Assembly: GCA_003486385.1 (NCBI GenBank)
Contig: DNFT01000097.1
Span: forward strand, 1-64,000
Direction of reading: 5' to 3'
DNA from: Eubacterium sp.
GTDB lineage: Bacteria > Bacillota > Clostridia > Lachnospirales > Lachnospiraceae
DNA length: 64,000 nt
In this document: positions 37,760 through 47,125 of the stretch, in pieces
How positions within the stretch are numbered: position 1 is the stretch's first letter
How the letters are laid out: the number at the start of each line of letters is the position of its first letter
Notes under the pieces: generated by a model
What the model was told of the DNA's origin: nothing
The model's database searches: none
The model's input: the letters and a program-made list of their open reading frames with translations, nothing else
Position numbers and translations under genes: made by a program

Positions 37760-38906
37760 GCGCAATGAATTTTTACCATTAGCGAAGTTTAAAACATACA
37801 AGCTGAAGAATTACAATTTTCGTCTGATATTACTGATGCTGGTGATATGCGGTCTTGGCATTGCCATAATAGGCAGTGCCAATGACGGCTCGGACAACAG
37901 GGCTGTTTTTAAGCAGGCAATCGGAATGGTTATCGGTTTCTCAGGCATGATAGTGATATCTCTTATCGATTATGGATGGATACTTAAGTTTTACTGGCTG
38001 ATTTATGTATTTAATGTTGGACTGCTTTCGGCAGTTCTATTGATAGGCTCCAGTCACCATGGAGCTAAGAGATGGATTGATATTACAGACGGACTTACTA
38101 TCCAGCCGTCAGAATTTGCTAAGATTTTCATGATTTTATTTCTTGCAAAGTTCCTCACAGTTAATAAAGAGAGGATTTCTAAATGGTGGTTTCTTATTGT
38201 TACTGCCGGATTGGCGGGAATAACTCTGCTTTTGATTGAAAAGGAACCTGATTTATCGACCACAATTCTCGTGACAGGACTCACCATAATTATGGTGTTT
38301 GCGGCAGGCATAAGCTATAAAAAAATAGGAATTATTCTCGCTGTTTTTATACCTGTTGCTGCTGCTGCAATAATATATATACAGCAGCCTGAACAGAAGC
38401 TGTTAGATGACTATCAGATGAAGAGAATCAACGCATTTCTCTATCCGGATGAATATGATGATGCAAGATACCAGCAGGATAATTCTGTTCTGGCTATAGG
38501 CTCCGGAAAATTATATGGGAAAGGACTTTATAATGATAGTACTGAGTCCCTGAAGAATGCCAATTACCTTTCAAGAGAGATGGTAAATGATTTTATCTTT
38601 GCCATTATCGGAGAGGAGATGGGCTTTGTAGGCAGCTGTATTGTCTTAGGAGTGTTATTTTTGATAATTGCGGAGTGCTTTCTGGCTGCTATATTTGCAC
38701 CGGATGCATCCGGGCGGATGCTGTGTACAGGAATGGCGGCGCTGCTTACCTTACAGGTGTTTATAAATGTAGGTGTAGCGACGGAGCTGCTGCCTAATAC
38801 AGGAATTCCGCTTCCGTTTATCAGCACAGGCCTGAGTTCTCTTATATCCCTGTTCGGAGGAATGGGCTTTGTCCTGAATGTAAGTCTTCAGAGAGTAAGA
38901 CAATGA
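37737..38906 (+). CDS. rodA: RodA, SEDS-family peptidoglycan glycosyltransferase
   Basis: 389 aa with about ten membrane segments and SEDS blocks: GAKRWIDITDGLTIQPSEFAK near residue 105, and PNTGIPLPFISTGLSSLI near the C-terminus. Polymerises lipid II during elongation with PBP2 (mrdA, 1.9 kb upstream). The ATG lies within minE (23-bp overlap), so expression is coupled. FtsW/SpoVE are close relatives; the mre/mrd context favours RodA. Confidence 0.92.
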   Translation: MDRNRTTRRNEFLPLAKFKTYKLKNYNFRLILLMLVICGLGIAIIGSANDGSDNRAVFKQAIGMVIGFSGMIVISLIDYGWILKFYWLIYVFNVGLLSAVLLIGSSHHGAKRWIDITDGLTIQPSEFAKIFMILFLAKFLTVNKERISKWWFLIVTAGLAGITLLLIEKEPDLSTTILVTGLTIIMVFAAGISYKKIGIILAVFIPVAAAAIIYIQQPEQKLLDDYQMKRINAFLYPDEYDDARYQQDNSVLAIGSGKLYGKGLYNDSTESLKNANYLSREMVNDFIFAIIGEEMGFVGSCIVLGVLFLIIAECFLAAIFAPDASGRMLCTGMAALLTLQVFINVGVATELLPNTGIPLPFISTGLSSLISLFGGMGFVLNVSLQRVRQ

Positions 38907-38987
38907 GTATTTCACAAAAAGGTCAGAGTATAGATGCCAGACAGCAATGTTGGCTTTTATGTCTGGCTGTAAATATTGGAGGTAACT

Positions 38988-39386
38988 ATGAATATCGGGT
39001 TGGTAGCACATGATTCTAAAAAGAAACTTATGCAGAATTTTTGTATTGCTTACAGGGGAATTTTGAACCGGAATGAGTTATATGCCACCGAGACTACCGG
39101 AAGACTTGTTGAGGAGGTCACTAATTTAAGTGTTCACAAGTTTTTATCAGGAAGGCTTGGAGGTAGTCAACAGTTATGCTCAATGATAGAAATGAATCAG
39201 ATTGATATGATTATTTTTTTAAGGGATCCGGATAACTGCTCACATGAAGACGAGAGAGAAGCGTCTAATATGTTCAGGGTGTGCGATATGCATAATATTC
39301 CCTTTGCGACTAATCTTGCAACAGCTGAGTTGATGATCAAGGCACTCGAAAGAGGAGATCTTGATTGGCGTGAAATGTATAAATAA
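38988..39386 (+). CDS. mgsA: Methylglyoxal synthase
   Basis: 132 aa. Converts dihydroxyacetone phosphate to methylglyoxal. NIGLVAHDSKKK at the start, the phosphate-site SGRLGGSQQLCSMI and the catalytic aspartate in FLRDPDN are present. GGAGG precedes ATG 38988 by 6 nt; the ATG at 38976 overlaps that site. Downstream of rodA, a common clostridial position. Confidence 0.95.
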   Translation: MNIGLVAHDSKKKLMQNFCIAYRGILNRNELYATETTGRLVEEVTNLSVHKFLSGRLGGSQQLCSMIEMNQIDMIIFLRDPDNCSHEDEREASNMFRVCDMHNIPFATNLATAELMIKALERGDLDWREMYK

Positions 39387-39411
39387 ATGAAGAAAATAAG
39401 GAACAATTATA

Positions 39412-40401
39412 ATGAATAGAAGAAAGACAGGATTTTTGCGGCTTTTTGCACTTGTCATTACGGCAATGACTGTGATGACAGGGTGTAAGAATGAGACAAG
39501 TGCCGTGATGAAGGGGCTGTCAATTGAAAATAATATTGCGTATGATTATGTCCTGAGTTCATCCTTATCAACTGTCAAGGGCTTTGCATCGGAGCTTGGA
39601 GTCAGTGCTGCAGGTTCAGCTAATACGGAAGAAGGGGTTTTATCTGCTTCGGCTGCTATTTTGGTTGACATTACGAAGGGTGAGGTATTATATCAGAAGA
39701 ATCCGCATCTGAAGCTCTACCCGGCAAGCACAACGAAGGTGTTAACCGGAATGGTTGCACTCGAGAATGCTGAACTGGATAAGCTTGCTGCCATAGATGA
39801 ATCAATCAAGATTGATGAGGACAATGTATGGATATGTGATTTCCGAGTTGGTGATGTGGTTACACTTGAGCAGGCGTTATATGGAGCTATTGTCAACTCA
39901 GGAAATGACGCAGCTATAATCGTTGCAACAACTGTTGCCGGCTCAGTAAGTGCTTTTTCTGATTTAATGAACAAAAGGGCACTTGAAATAGGTGCCACAA
40001 ACTCCCATTTTGTCAATCCGCATGGACTTACAAATGAACAGCACTATACAACAGCGTATGATTTATACCTGATTTTTAATGAAGCAATTAAGAATGATGA
40101 ATTTGTGAAGATTGCATCTACAGTTAAGTATTCGACCTCATTCACAAGGGGTAAATATACCATTGTCCCAACATGGACTAATGGAAATCAGTTTATCAAT
40201 GGGAATGTCTCAGCGCCAACAGGTATAAATGTTATATGTGGTAAGACAGGATATACTGAGGCGGCCGGATATTGTCTTGTTATTTTGAGCGAATCCCAGA
40301 CAACGGGGCACCGTTTTATTTCTGTAATACTCAATGCCCCATCGCGAGACAGCTTATACAATCAGATGAGTTACCTGTTAGAGAAAGCTGCAAATCAATA
40401 G
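39412..40401 (+). CDS. D-alanyl-D-alanine carboxypeptidase (DacF-like), lipoprotein
   Basis: 329-aa class A low-molecular-weight PBP. The signal sequence ends in a lipobox-like VMTGC (C25), so it is probably lipid-anchored. Active-site motifs: STTK (S106, K109), SGN (in VNSGNDAAI) and KTGYT. It trims the terminal D-Ala of peptidoglycan stem peptides. It lacks the second C-terminal anchoring domain of DacA/DacF, consistent with lipid anchoring instead. Confidence 0.92.
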   Translation: MNRRKTGFLRLFALVITAMTVMTGCKNETSAVMKGLSIENNIAYDYVLSSSLSTVKGFASELGVSAAGSANTEEGVLSASAAILVDITKGEVLYQKNPHLKLYPASTTKVLTGMVALENAELDKLAAIDESIKIDEDNVWICDFRVGDVVTLEQALYGAIVNSGNDAAIIVATTVAGSVSAFSDLMNKRALEIGATNSHFVNPHGLTNEQHYTTAYDLYLIFNEAIKNDEFVKIASTVKYSTSFTRGKYTIVPTWTNGNQFINGNVSAPTGINVICGKTGYTEAAGYCLVILSESQTTGHRFISVILNAPSRDSLYNQMSYLLEKAANQ

Positions 40402-40423
40402 AGCTTCATAGCAGTGCATAATA

Positions 40424-40453
40424 ATCAAGCCGCAGGTTTTCCCGCGGCTTGAT
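40424..40453. terminator. Hairpin between convergent genes
   Basis: Perfect 10-bp stem ATCAAGCCGC / GCGGCTTGAT, loop of 10 nt, between the convergent carboxypeptidase and DUF378 genes. No clear T-run, but the position fits a bidirectional terminator. Confidence 0.6.
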
Positions 40454-40461
40454 GTGTATAC

Positions 40462-40674
40462 CTAAGCTTCGTTGAAGCTTGTGATTCTGCCGTATACACT
40501 GATAAGATAGAGACCACAGATTCCGACTATAGCATAGACTATTCTGGAAAGAACAGTCAGATCTCCGAATAGAAAAGCTACAAGGTCGAATTTGAAGAAT
40601 CCGATAAGTCCCCAGTTGATTGCACCTATGATTGCAACCGTCAGGGCAAAATAATCAAAGCCTCTGTTATTCAT
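40462..40674 (-). CDS. DUF378-family small membrane protein
   Basis: 70 aa with two hydrophobic helices and the family motif AIIGAINWGLIGFFKFDLVA, then SRIVYAIVGICGLYLI, as in Bacillus YuzA. Function unknown. AAGAGG lies before the ATG at 40674; the open frame begins 10 codons upstream without a site. It is the only minus-strand gene in the 16-62 kb part of the window. Confidence 0.85.
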   Translation of the reverse strand: MNNRGFDYFALTVAIIGAINWGLIGFFKFDLVAFLFGDLTVLSRIVYAIVGICGLYLISVYGRITSFNEA

Positions 40675-40828
40675 GATTACCTCTTTTCTGTGTATTAAAT
40701 ACACTTCTTTTACAGAGCGCCGTGCCAGAACGCTGTGTTAAAAAGACTATTTTGTTACAGAATTATAATTTGAAAATTGAGCAGTTATTATACAGTTATA
40801 TATATACATTAATGGTTGGAGTTGGAAA

Positions 40829-42247
40829 ATGGCTGATAGGAATACAAATAAAAAAAATAATAATGTTGTGAAGCTTCATTATATGCCGCGGTTTAATGTA
40901 GGAGTGCTGCTTCTGACAGTTATTTTCATTTACCTTGTTATTAGCTTATATCTATATATGACCAAGGAAAAGGTGCTTACATACGAGGTTAGTGCGGGTC
41001 AGCTTGTTTCCGACAATACGTTTTCGGGAGTTATACTTTTTGATGAGAGTCTGCGGACAGCGGACGTTTCCGGACATATCAATTATTTTCTGGGTGAAAA
41101 TGAACGTGCCGGAGTTGAGACAATTATAGGTATTGTCGATGAGACAGGAAGTGTTTCAGCAGCACTTACAGAGAATGCTTTAAGCAATGGGATAAGCTCA
41201 GCAGCGGTTAACAATATTGGCCATAAGCTTATGAATTATGTAAAAAGCTATAATAGCCTTGACTTTTACCAGGCATATAATCTGCTGAATAATGTAAGCA
41301 GCGCTGTTAATGGTTATAATGCTGAATATAAGGTAGCAGGACTTGAGGCACTTATAGGAGAAGGAAACAATAATGTTCATATTGTTAAGCCGGCAAAGTC
41401 AACAATGGTCTCGTATATGGTAGATTCGCTGTTCGGATTAGATGAGAATAGTATTTCTGCATCCGTATTTAATATGGATAGCTATACAGTGGACAATCTT
41501 CGGAACAGGGATCTTATCGGTGTGGGGGATACATTATACAGAAGTATTGACTCTGATAATTGGAAGGTGGTATTCCCATTAACGGAGAATCAGATAAACC
41601 AGTATTCGGATATGAGTTATGTGAAGGTGCGCTTCCTCTCCCAGAACCTGACCATGAATGCAGGATTTTCCATTATTTACACAGCAGATGGTGGATATGG
41701 TATGTTATCATTGAGTAAATATGTAGTTAATTTTCTGGATACCAGATTCGTCGATTTTGAGATATCACAGAGTATATCCTCAGGGCTTAAGATACCGGTA
41801 AGCGCTGTAGGCGAAAAGGAATTCTATACTATTCCGACGGAATATGGCTGTGTTGGCGGTGACGACATGAACTCAGGTTTTATACTGCTGACCTATGACA
41901 CGCAGGGAAATCAGACACGCAAATTCATTGAGGCGACATATTACGCTGAAATTGATGGATATTATTATGTCAATAAAGATAATTTTAATATAGGTGACTG
42001 CATCGTGAAACCTCCTTCAGAGGATGAGGTGACTATAACGGATGAGAAATATATAATCGGAACGGTGGCTGTTCTGAAAGGTGCATATTGTGTCAATAAG
42101 GGATATTGCCAGTTCAGGCAGGTTGAAATCCTTGATAGAAACGATGAATATTATATTGTAAAGATGGGAACAAAATATGGGCTGTCGATATATGACCATA
42201 TTATTCTCAATGCGGATATGGTGACGGAGAATCAGATTATGTATTAA
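40829..42247 (+). CDS. HlyD-like membrane protein of the sepF cluster
   Basis: 472 aa. A cytoplasmic basic start, one membrane span (about 27-47, GVLLLTVIFIYLVISLYLYM) and a large outer region. The VSAGQLVSDNTFSGVILFDE block resembles the beginning of the barrel-sandwich part of HlyD/membrane-fusion proteins, and homologues upstream of yggS-sepF are so annotated in Clostridia. No transporter is adjacent, so an envelope or division role is as likely as export. The family call is by recall. Confidence 0.6.
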   Translation: MADRNTNKKNNNVVKLHYMPRFNVGVLLLTVIFIYLVISLYLYMTKEKVLTYEVSAGQLVSDNTFSGVILFDESLRTADVSGHINYFLGENERAGVETIIGIVDETGSVSAALTENALSNGISSAAVNNIGHKLMNYVKSYNSLDFYQAYNLLNNVSSAVNGYNAEYKVAGLEALIGEGNNNVHIVKPAKSTMVSYMVDSLFGLDENSISASVFNMDSYTVDNLRNRDLIGVGDTLYRSIDSDNWKVVFPLTENQINQYSDMSYVKVRFLSQNLTMNAGFSIIYTADGGYGMLSLSKYVVNFLDTRFVDFEISQSISSGLKIPVSAVGEKEFYTIPTEYGCVGGDDMNSGFILLTYDTQGNQTRKFIEATYYAEIDGYYYVNKDNFNIGDCIVKPPSEDEVTITDEKYIIGTVAVLKGAYCVNKGYCQFRQVEILDRNDEYYIVKMGTKYGLSIYDHIILNADMVTENQIMY

Positions 42248-42267
42248 GCATACGGAAAGGAAAGAAT

Positions 42268-42981
42268 ATGGACTATGATTATATAAGAGAGAATCTCTCA
42301 AACGTACACGAAAATATTGAGACTGCCTGCAGTAAGTCTGGCAGGGAAGCAGACAGCGTGAAGCTTATTGCTGTAAGCAAAACGAAACCCTTTGAGGATT
42401 TACTTGCCGCCTACAATGCCGGGGAGAGAATATTCGGTGAAAATAAGGTTCAGGAAATATGTTCAAAATATGAACGTATAGGAGAACTGCCGGGAGCTGT
42501 TTTTCATCTGATAGGGCACCTTCAGACTAACAAGGTAAGACAGGTCATTGATAAGGTCGCTATGATTCATTCAGTGGATTCACTTCATCTTGCACAGGTT
42601 ATAGATAAGGAGGCTGCACGGGCAGGACGTATTATGGATATTCTCATAGAGGTGAATGTGGCAGAGGAGGAGAGCAAGTTCGGAATATCCTGTGACGAGG
42701 CCGGGGACTTAGTCAGGGAGTGCGCAAAGCTTCACAATATTCATGTGTGTGGACTGATGACCATAGCACCATTTGTGGAAAATTGTGAGGAAAATCGACA
42801 ATATTTTAAAAAATTAAAGCAATTATGTGTTGACTTGAAAGCAAAAAACATTGATAATACAGATATGGATGTCCTGTCCATGGGAATGACAGGGGATTAT
42901 CAGGTTGCAATTGAGGAAGGCGCGACCATGGTGAGAGTAGGTACAGGTATATTCGGTGCCCGCAACTATAATGTGCAATAG
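42268..42981 (+). CDS. PLP homeostasis protein (YggS/YlmE family)
   Basis: 237 aa. Single-domain PLP-binding barrel with KLIAVSKTKP (the cofactor lysine), GENKVQEI and FHLIGHLQTNKVR. The C-terminal LSMGMTGDYQVAIEEGATMVRVGTGIFG is diagnostic. It buffers free PLP and has no known catalytic activity. Sits 5' of sepF as in most Gram-positives (ylmE-ylmF). Confidence 0.95.
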   Translation: MDYDYIRENLSNVHENIETACSKSGREADSVKLIAVSKTKPFEDLLAAYNAGERIFGENKVQEICSKYERIGELPGAVFHLIGHLQTNKVRQVIDKVAMIHSVDSLHLAQVIDKEAARAGRIMDILIEVNVAEEESKFGISCDEAGDLVRECAKLHNIHVCGLMTIAPFVENCEENRQYFKKLKQLCVDLKAKNIDNTDMDVLSMGMTGDYQVAIEEGATMVRVGTGIFGARNYNVQ

Positions 42982-42994
42982 GAGTGAAAATACA

Positions 42995-43591
42995 GTGGCT
43001 AACGTATTTAAGGATATTTTGAACAAATTGAATCTCACTGATGACGAAGATGATTTCGAGGATGAGGGATATGATTGGGACGAGAAGCCCGCGAAGAAGG
43101 GCAAGCGGATAATAGAGGAAGAGGACGATTCTCAGGAATTGGATGATGGAGCTGCCAAGCGGAGGTTCTTCTCTAAGAAGGACAGCGATGAGGACTCCTA
43201 TGAGGACGTGACAGAACAGAAGGAAGTAAGGCAGCCAAGGAAAAATTATGGCAAGGTAGTTCATATGAAGTCTATTCAGGGGGGCGCAGGTAAGATGGAA
43301 TTACGTGTAATAAGACCTAAGACTTATGATGATTCGAAGGAGATATGTGATACACTTTCAGGTGGAATGCCGGTTATACTTAATCTTGAAGGACTTAATG
43401 CAGATCTTGCCCAGAGAATTCTTGATTTTACCTCCGGTTCAGTGTATGCAATGGACGGAAATCTGCAGAAGGTTACGAATTACATATTTGTCATTACACC
43501 TAGCAGTGTTGATATTTCAGGAAATTTTGATGAGATGCTGGATGGCTCGATAGATTTATCAGGAAGTTCTAAGTATGTATTTAAAAACTAA
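42995..43591 (+). CDS. sepF: Cell division protein SepF
   Basis: 198 aa. The N-terminal amphipathic membrane-binding helix (VFKDILNKLNL), an acidic and basic linker, and the C-terminal SepF domain (VIRPKTYDDSKEICDTLSGG, VILNLEGL, RILDFTSGSVYAMDG). Anchors FtsZ to the membrane. The GTG at 42995 is chosen: GGAG lies 10 nt upstream and it gives the family's (M)ANVFK start. Overlaps ylmH by 17 bp. Confidence 0.93.
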   Translation: MANVFKDILNKLNLTDDEDDFEDEGYDWDEKPAKKGKRIIEEEDDSQELDDGAAKRRFFSKKDSDEDSYEDVTEQKEVRQPRKNYGKVVHMKSIQGGAGKMELRVIRPKTYDDSKEICDTLSGGMPVILNLEGLNADLAQRILDFTSGSVYAMDGNLQKVTNYIFVITPSSVDISGNFDEMLDGSIDLSGSSKYVFKN

Positions 43592-44363
43592 TAGTGATGT
43601 CTCTGGATATAATAAGAATAAAGATGAGCAGATTTTAGCCGGAAGATTGTCCGATTTAGCAAAGACGTGCTATAATCGGAATATTCCGGTTTTTTCCGGT
43701 TTTTTAAATCTTAACGAACAGAATATACTGAACAGTCTTAAGAATGAATTCTCCGGTATATGTATTCTTTTAGATGGAGGATATGAATATGCTGAGCGTA
43801 GGATAGCTGTTTTTCTGCCGTATGAGGGCTATGATTATCAGCTTCCTGTATCCATAATTAAAATAGAAGCAGATAAAAGATTTGCAGATAACCTTACACA
43901 TAGGGATTTTCTGGGTGCACTGATGAATCTTGGAATTGAACGCTCATTGCTGGGCGATATTATTATATCTGATGGCGCAGCGTATGCTTTTTGTCTTGAA
44001 AAGATATCAGGATATATTATGGACAACCTTACAAGAGTCAGGAACGATTATGTGCGCTGCACAGGTAACTGTGTGCTTGACAAAGATTTCTCACCTTCCT
44101 ATAAGGAGATTACAGGTTCGGTAGCTTCTCTAAGGCTTGATGCCATGATAAGCCTTGCATTCGGAGAATCAAGGAGCCATAGTGTATCGGCTATCGAGGG
44201 CGGTCTTGTCTTTGTAAACGGGAAGCTGATTACCACAAATGCATATAATCTTAAGGAGGGTGAGATAATTTCCGTCCGGGGAAAAGGCAGGTTCAGGTAT
44301 ATGTATACTAAGAGTGAAACTAAAAAAGGGAGATACATGGTTGTATTGAATCTATATGTATGA
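43575..44363 (+). CDS. ylmH: YlmH-family S4-domain RNA-binding protein
   Basis: 262 aa. The C-terminal S4 domain is clear (SLRLDAMISLAFGESRSHSVSAIEGGLVFVNGK). The N-terminal YlmH domain carries FSGFLNLNEQ and GALMNLGIERSLLGDI. YlmH binds the ribosome/tRNA and helps rescue stalled ribosomes in Bacillus. divIVA, which commonly follows, is absent; aroB follows instead. Confidence 0.9.
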   Translation: MYLKTNSDVSGYNKNKDEQILAGRLSDLAKTCYNRNIPVFSGFLNLNEQNILNSLKNEFSGICILLDGGYEYAERRIAVFLPYEGYDYQLPVSIIKIEADKRFADNLTHRDFLGALMNLGIERSLLGDIIISDGAAYAFCLEKISGYIMDNLTRVRNDYVRCTGNCVLDKDFSPSYKEITGSVASLRLDAMISLAFGESRSHSVSAIEGGLVFVNGKLITTNAYNLKEGEIISVRGKGRFRYMYTKSETKKGRYMVVLNLYV

Positions 44364-44372
44364 TGGAGGATA

Positions 44373-45461
44373 ATGATGAACCGCAGAGTGGATGTTAAAA
44401 AGAATGAACAGCATTGCTATGATATTGTGATTACTCAGGGATTTGAAGCAATCGGTGATGAGATAAAAAAGCTTGGTATCAGCGGAATCAAGCTGTGCAT
44501 AGTTACCGATTCGAATGTCGGACCGATTTACGCAGAGCCGTTAAAGCAGGCATTGGCGCAGACCGGCAATGATGTATATGTATTCACGATTCCGGCGGGT
44601 GAATCCAACAAGAATCTTGATGTTGTCCGTACAGTATATACATACCTGATTGAACAGCATTTTGAGAGAAGGGATATGATCGTAGCTCTCGGTGGCGGTG
44701 TAGTCGGTGATTTAGCCGGATTTACCGCGGCAACTTATCTGCGTGGCATAGATTTCATTCAGGTTCCGACATCACTTTTAGCGCAGGTTGATTCCAGTAT
44801 AGGCGGAAAGACCGGTGTTGATTTTGACCAGTATAAGAACATGGTCGGGGCATTCCACATGCCGAAGCTTGTATATATGAACATAGACACGCTCTCAACG
44901 CTGTCAGCAAGACTGTTCAATTCTGGCTTTGGTGAGATTATAAAGCATGGTCTGATAAAAAACAGGGAATATTTTGATTATCTGGATGTGAACTATGAGC
45001 ATATCAAGGCGTTAGAGCCAGAGTATCTCATGGAGACAATCTATCAGAGCTGTATAATCAAGGCGGAGGTTGTCAACCATGACCCTACCGAAAAGGGTGA
45101 GCGCGCCCTGCTCAATTTCGGTCATACGCTGGGACATGCGGTGGAGAAGCTTATGAACTTTTCGTTATATCATGGCGAATGTGTTGCACTTGGAATGATA
45201 TGTGCCTCATATATATCGAAAGAGCGCGGATACATCACTGATTCCGATTATGCTGCAATCAGAGCCATGCTTAAAAAGTATGGGTTTCCAACCAAGGTTG
45301 AGGGTCTTGATATTTTTTCTATACTCGAAGTGTCAAAGTCTGACAAAAAGATGGAGAAGGGTGTTGTGAAATTCATTCTTTTAAAGGAGCCGGGCAATGC
45401 GGTCATCGACAAGACAGTGACCTGCGATGAAATGACACAGGCATTAAAAGAAATATTATGA
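44373..45461 (+). CDS. aroB: 3-dehydroquinate synthase
   Basis: Second step of the shikimate pathway (DAHP to 3-dehydroquinate; NAD and zinc). 362 aa with GGGVVGDLAGFTAATYLRG, QVPTSLLAQVDSSIGGKTG, and the zinc-site LLNFGHTLGHAVE. TGGAGG lies just before the double ATG at 44373/44376. No other aro gene is in the window. It sits where divIVA is often found. Confidence 0.97.
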   Translation: MMNRRVDVKKNEQHCYDIVITQGFEAIGDEIKKLGISGIKLCIVTDSNVGPIYAEPLKQALAQTGNDVYVFTIPAGESNKNLDVVRTVYTYLIEQHFERRDMIVALGGGVVGDLAGFTAATYLRGIDFIQVPTSLLAQVDSSIGGKTGVDFDQYKNMVGAFHMPKLVYMNIDTLSTLSARLFNSGFGEIIKHGLIKNREYFDYLDVNYEHIKALEPEYLMETIYQSCIIKAEVVNHDPTEKGERALLNFGHTLGHAVEKLMNFSLYHGECVALGMICASYISKERGYITDSDYAAIRAMLKKYGFPTKVEGLDIFSILEVSKSDKKMEKGVVKFILLKEPGNAVIDKTVTCDEMTQALKEIL

Positions 45462-45486
45462 TGAATAAATATGAAATGAGGTTATC

Positions 45487-46029
45487 ATGGATAATATAAA
45501 ACATAAATCTCTATTACAGATGTTGCTTTCTATTCCTATAGCAGGTGTACTGGTTGGAATAGACCAGCTCACAAAATATTGGGCAAATACCAGCCTTCGT
45601 GTAAATGGTCCTGTCTCGGTAATAAATGGTGTATTTTCATTCACATGGACCCAGAATGATGGTGCGGCATGGGGAATGTTAGGCGGAAATGTCATTCTCA
45701 ACTGGCTTCCGATTATCATTGCAGTTATTGTTGCAGTGCTTTATCAGAGGATTCCGGTATCAAAGCGCATGCTGCCGTTAAATATCATAGCAATTATGCT
45801 GTTTGCCGGAGCTATAGGCAACCGCATTGACAGAAGTGTGTATGGCTATGTTCAGGATTTCCTGTATTTTGAACTGATTGACTTTCCAATCTTTAATGTA
45901 GCAGACTGCTATATTGTGGTCGCATGTATAGCGGCGATTATACTCCTTGTTCTTGTATATAAGGATGAGGATGAAATGAGCAGGGTCTTTTCATTCAAGA
46001 ATAATAAGAACAAAAAGACTGTGGACTAG
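45487..46029 (+). CDS. lspA: Lipoprotein signal peptidase (signal peptidase II)
   Basis: 180 aa, four membrane helices. Both catalytic aspartates are in place, in the family blocks GAIGNRIDR and FPIFNVADCYI. Cleaves prolipoproteins, which may include the carboxypeptidase at 39.4 kb. 25 bp after aroB and 29 bp before rluD; lspA-rluD is a conserved pair. Confidence 0.95.
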   Translation: MDNIKHKSLLQMLLSIPIAGVLVGIDQLTKYWANTSLRVNGPVSVINGVFSFTWTQNDGAAWGMLGGNVILNWLPIIIAVIVAVLYQRIPVSKRMLPLNIIAIMLFAGAIGNRIDRSVYGYVQDFLYFELIDFPIFNVADCYIVVACIAAIILLVLVYKDEDEMSRVFSFKNNKNKKTVD

Positions 46030-46058
46030 ATTTCTATTTTAGAGTTGAGGATTTAATA

Positions 46059-47012
46059 ATGAATGACTTTATTTTTGAATATAATGAGCCGTTCTATGTT
46101 GAAGTTGATAATGAAAATACAGGGGAGCGTGTTGACAAGTATCTTGCCGACATGCTTTCGTCTTTTTCACGGAGCCAGCTTCAAAAGCTTATAAAGGACG
46201 GACGAGTGCAGTGTGCAAAAAACAATAATGAAGCTTTTAAGCCTGTCAAGGCTAATTATAATCTGGCACGGGGGGATATCATTTCACTTGTTATTCCTGA
46301 GCCGGAGGAACTCAATGTCGAGCCGGAGGATATACCGCTCGACATCCTTTATGAGGATGATGACCTGATTGTGGTAAATAAGCCGAAGGGAATGGTTGTC
46401 CATCCTGCACCGGGACATTACACCGGAACACTTGTAAATGCACTCTTGTATCACTGCAAGGATAATCTATCGGGAATAAACGGAATATTAAGACCGGGAA
46501 TTGTACACAGAATAGATATGGATACAACCGGAGCGCTGGTAGTGTGCAAGAATGATTTCGCGCACCAGTCGCTGTCTGAGCAGCTCAAGGTTCACTCAAT
46601 CACAAGGCATTATGAGGCAATATGCTACGGCCATTTCAATGATATGACAGGTACGGTCGATGCACCTCTTGGCAGGAGCAGTGCGGACAGAAAGAAGATG
46701 GCGATTGTCAAGGATGGCAAGCGTGCCGTGACACATTATAAGGTGTTAGAGAGCTACGATAAGTTTTCCTACATCCGCTGTACTCTTGAGACGGGCAGGA
46801 CGCACCAGATACGCGTCCACATGGCAAGCATAGGGCACCCGCTTCTTGGGGATGAGCTGTACTGTCCGTATAAATCACCTTATAAGCTTCAGGGACAGAC
46901 CCTGCATGCCAGAATACTTGGCTTTAACCATCCAAGAACCGGGGAGTACATGGAATTTGAGGCACCACTGCCTTACTACTTTACCCAATTACTGTGCAAA
47001 ATAAAATCTTAA
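46059..47012 (+). CDS. rluD: RluD-family large-subunit pseudouridine synthase
   Basis: 317 aa. N-terminal S4 domain (VDKYLADMLSSFSRSQLQKLIKDGRV), then the catalytic domain with HRIDMDTTGALVV (catalytic aspartate) and GRTHQIRVHMASIGHPLLGD. Makes pseudouridines in 23S rRNA. The exact target sites cannot be read from sequence. Confidence 0.94.
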   Translation: MNDFIFEYNEPFYVEVDNENTGERVDKYLADMLSSFSRSQLQKLIKDGRVQCAKNNNEAFKPVKANYNLARGDIISLVIPEPEELNVEPEDIPLDILYEDDDLIVVNKPKGMVVHPAPGHYTGTLVNALLYHCKDNLSGINGILRPGIVHRIDMDTTGALVVCKNDFAHQSLSEQLKVHSITRHYEAICYGHFNDMTGTVDAPLGRSSADRKKMAIVKDGKRAVTHYKVLESYDKFSYIRCTLETGRTHQIRVHMASIGHPLLGDELYCPYKSPYKLQGQTLHARILGFNHPRTGEYMEFEAPLPYYFTQLLCKIKS

Positions 47013-47125
47013 AAAATTATGAATCTTCTATTGAAATCCTTAAATAAAAATGATATTCTTACAATAATCATTTTTTAAATAAATTTGATAATTATAAGAA
47101 AGCAAAAAATAAGGATTGAAACATT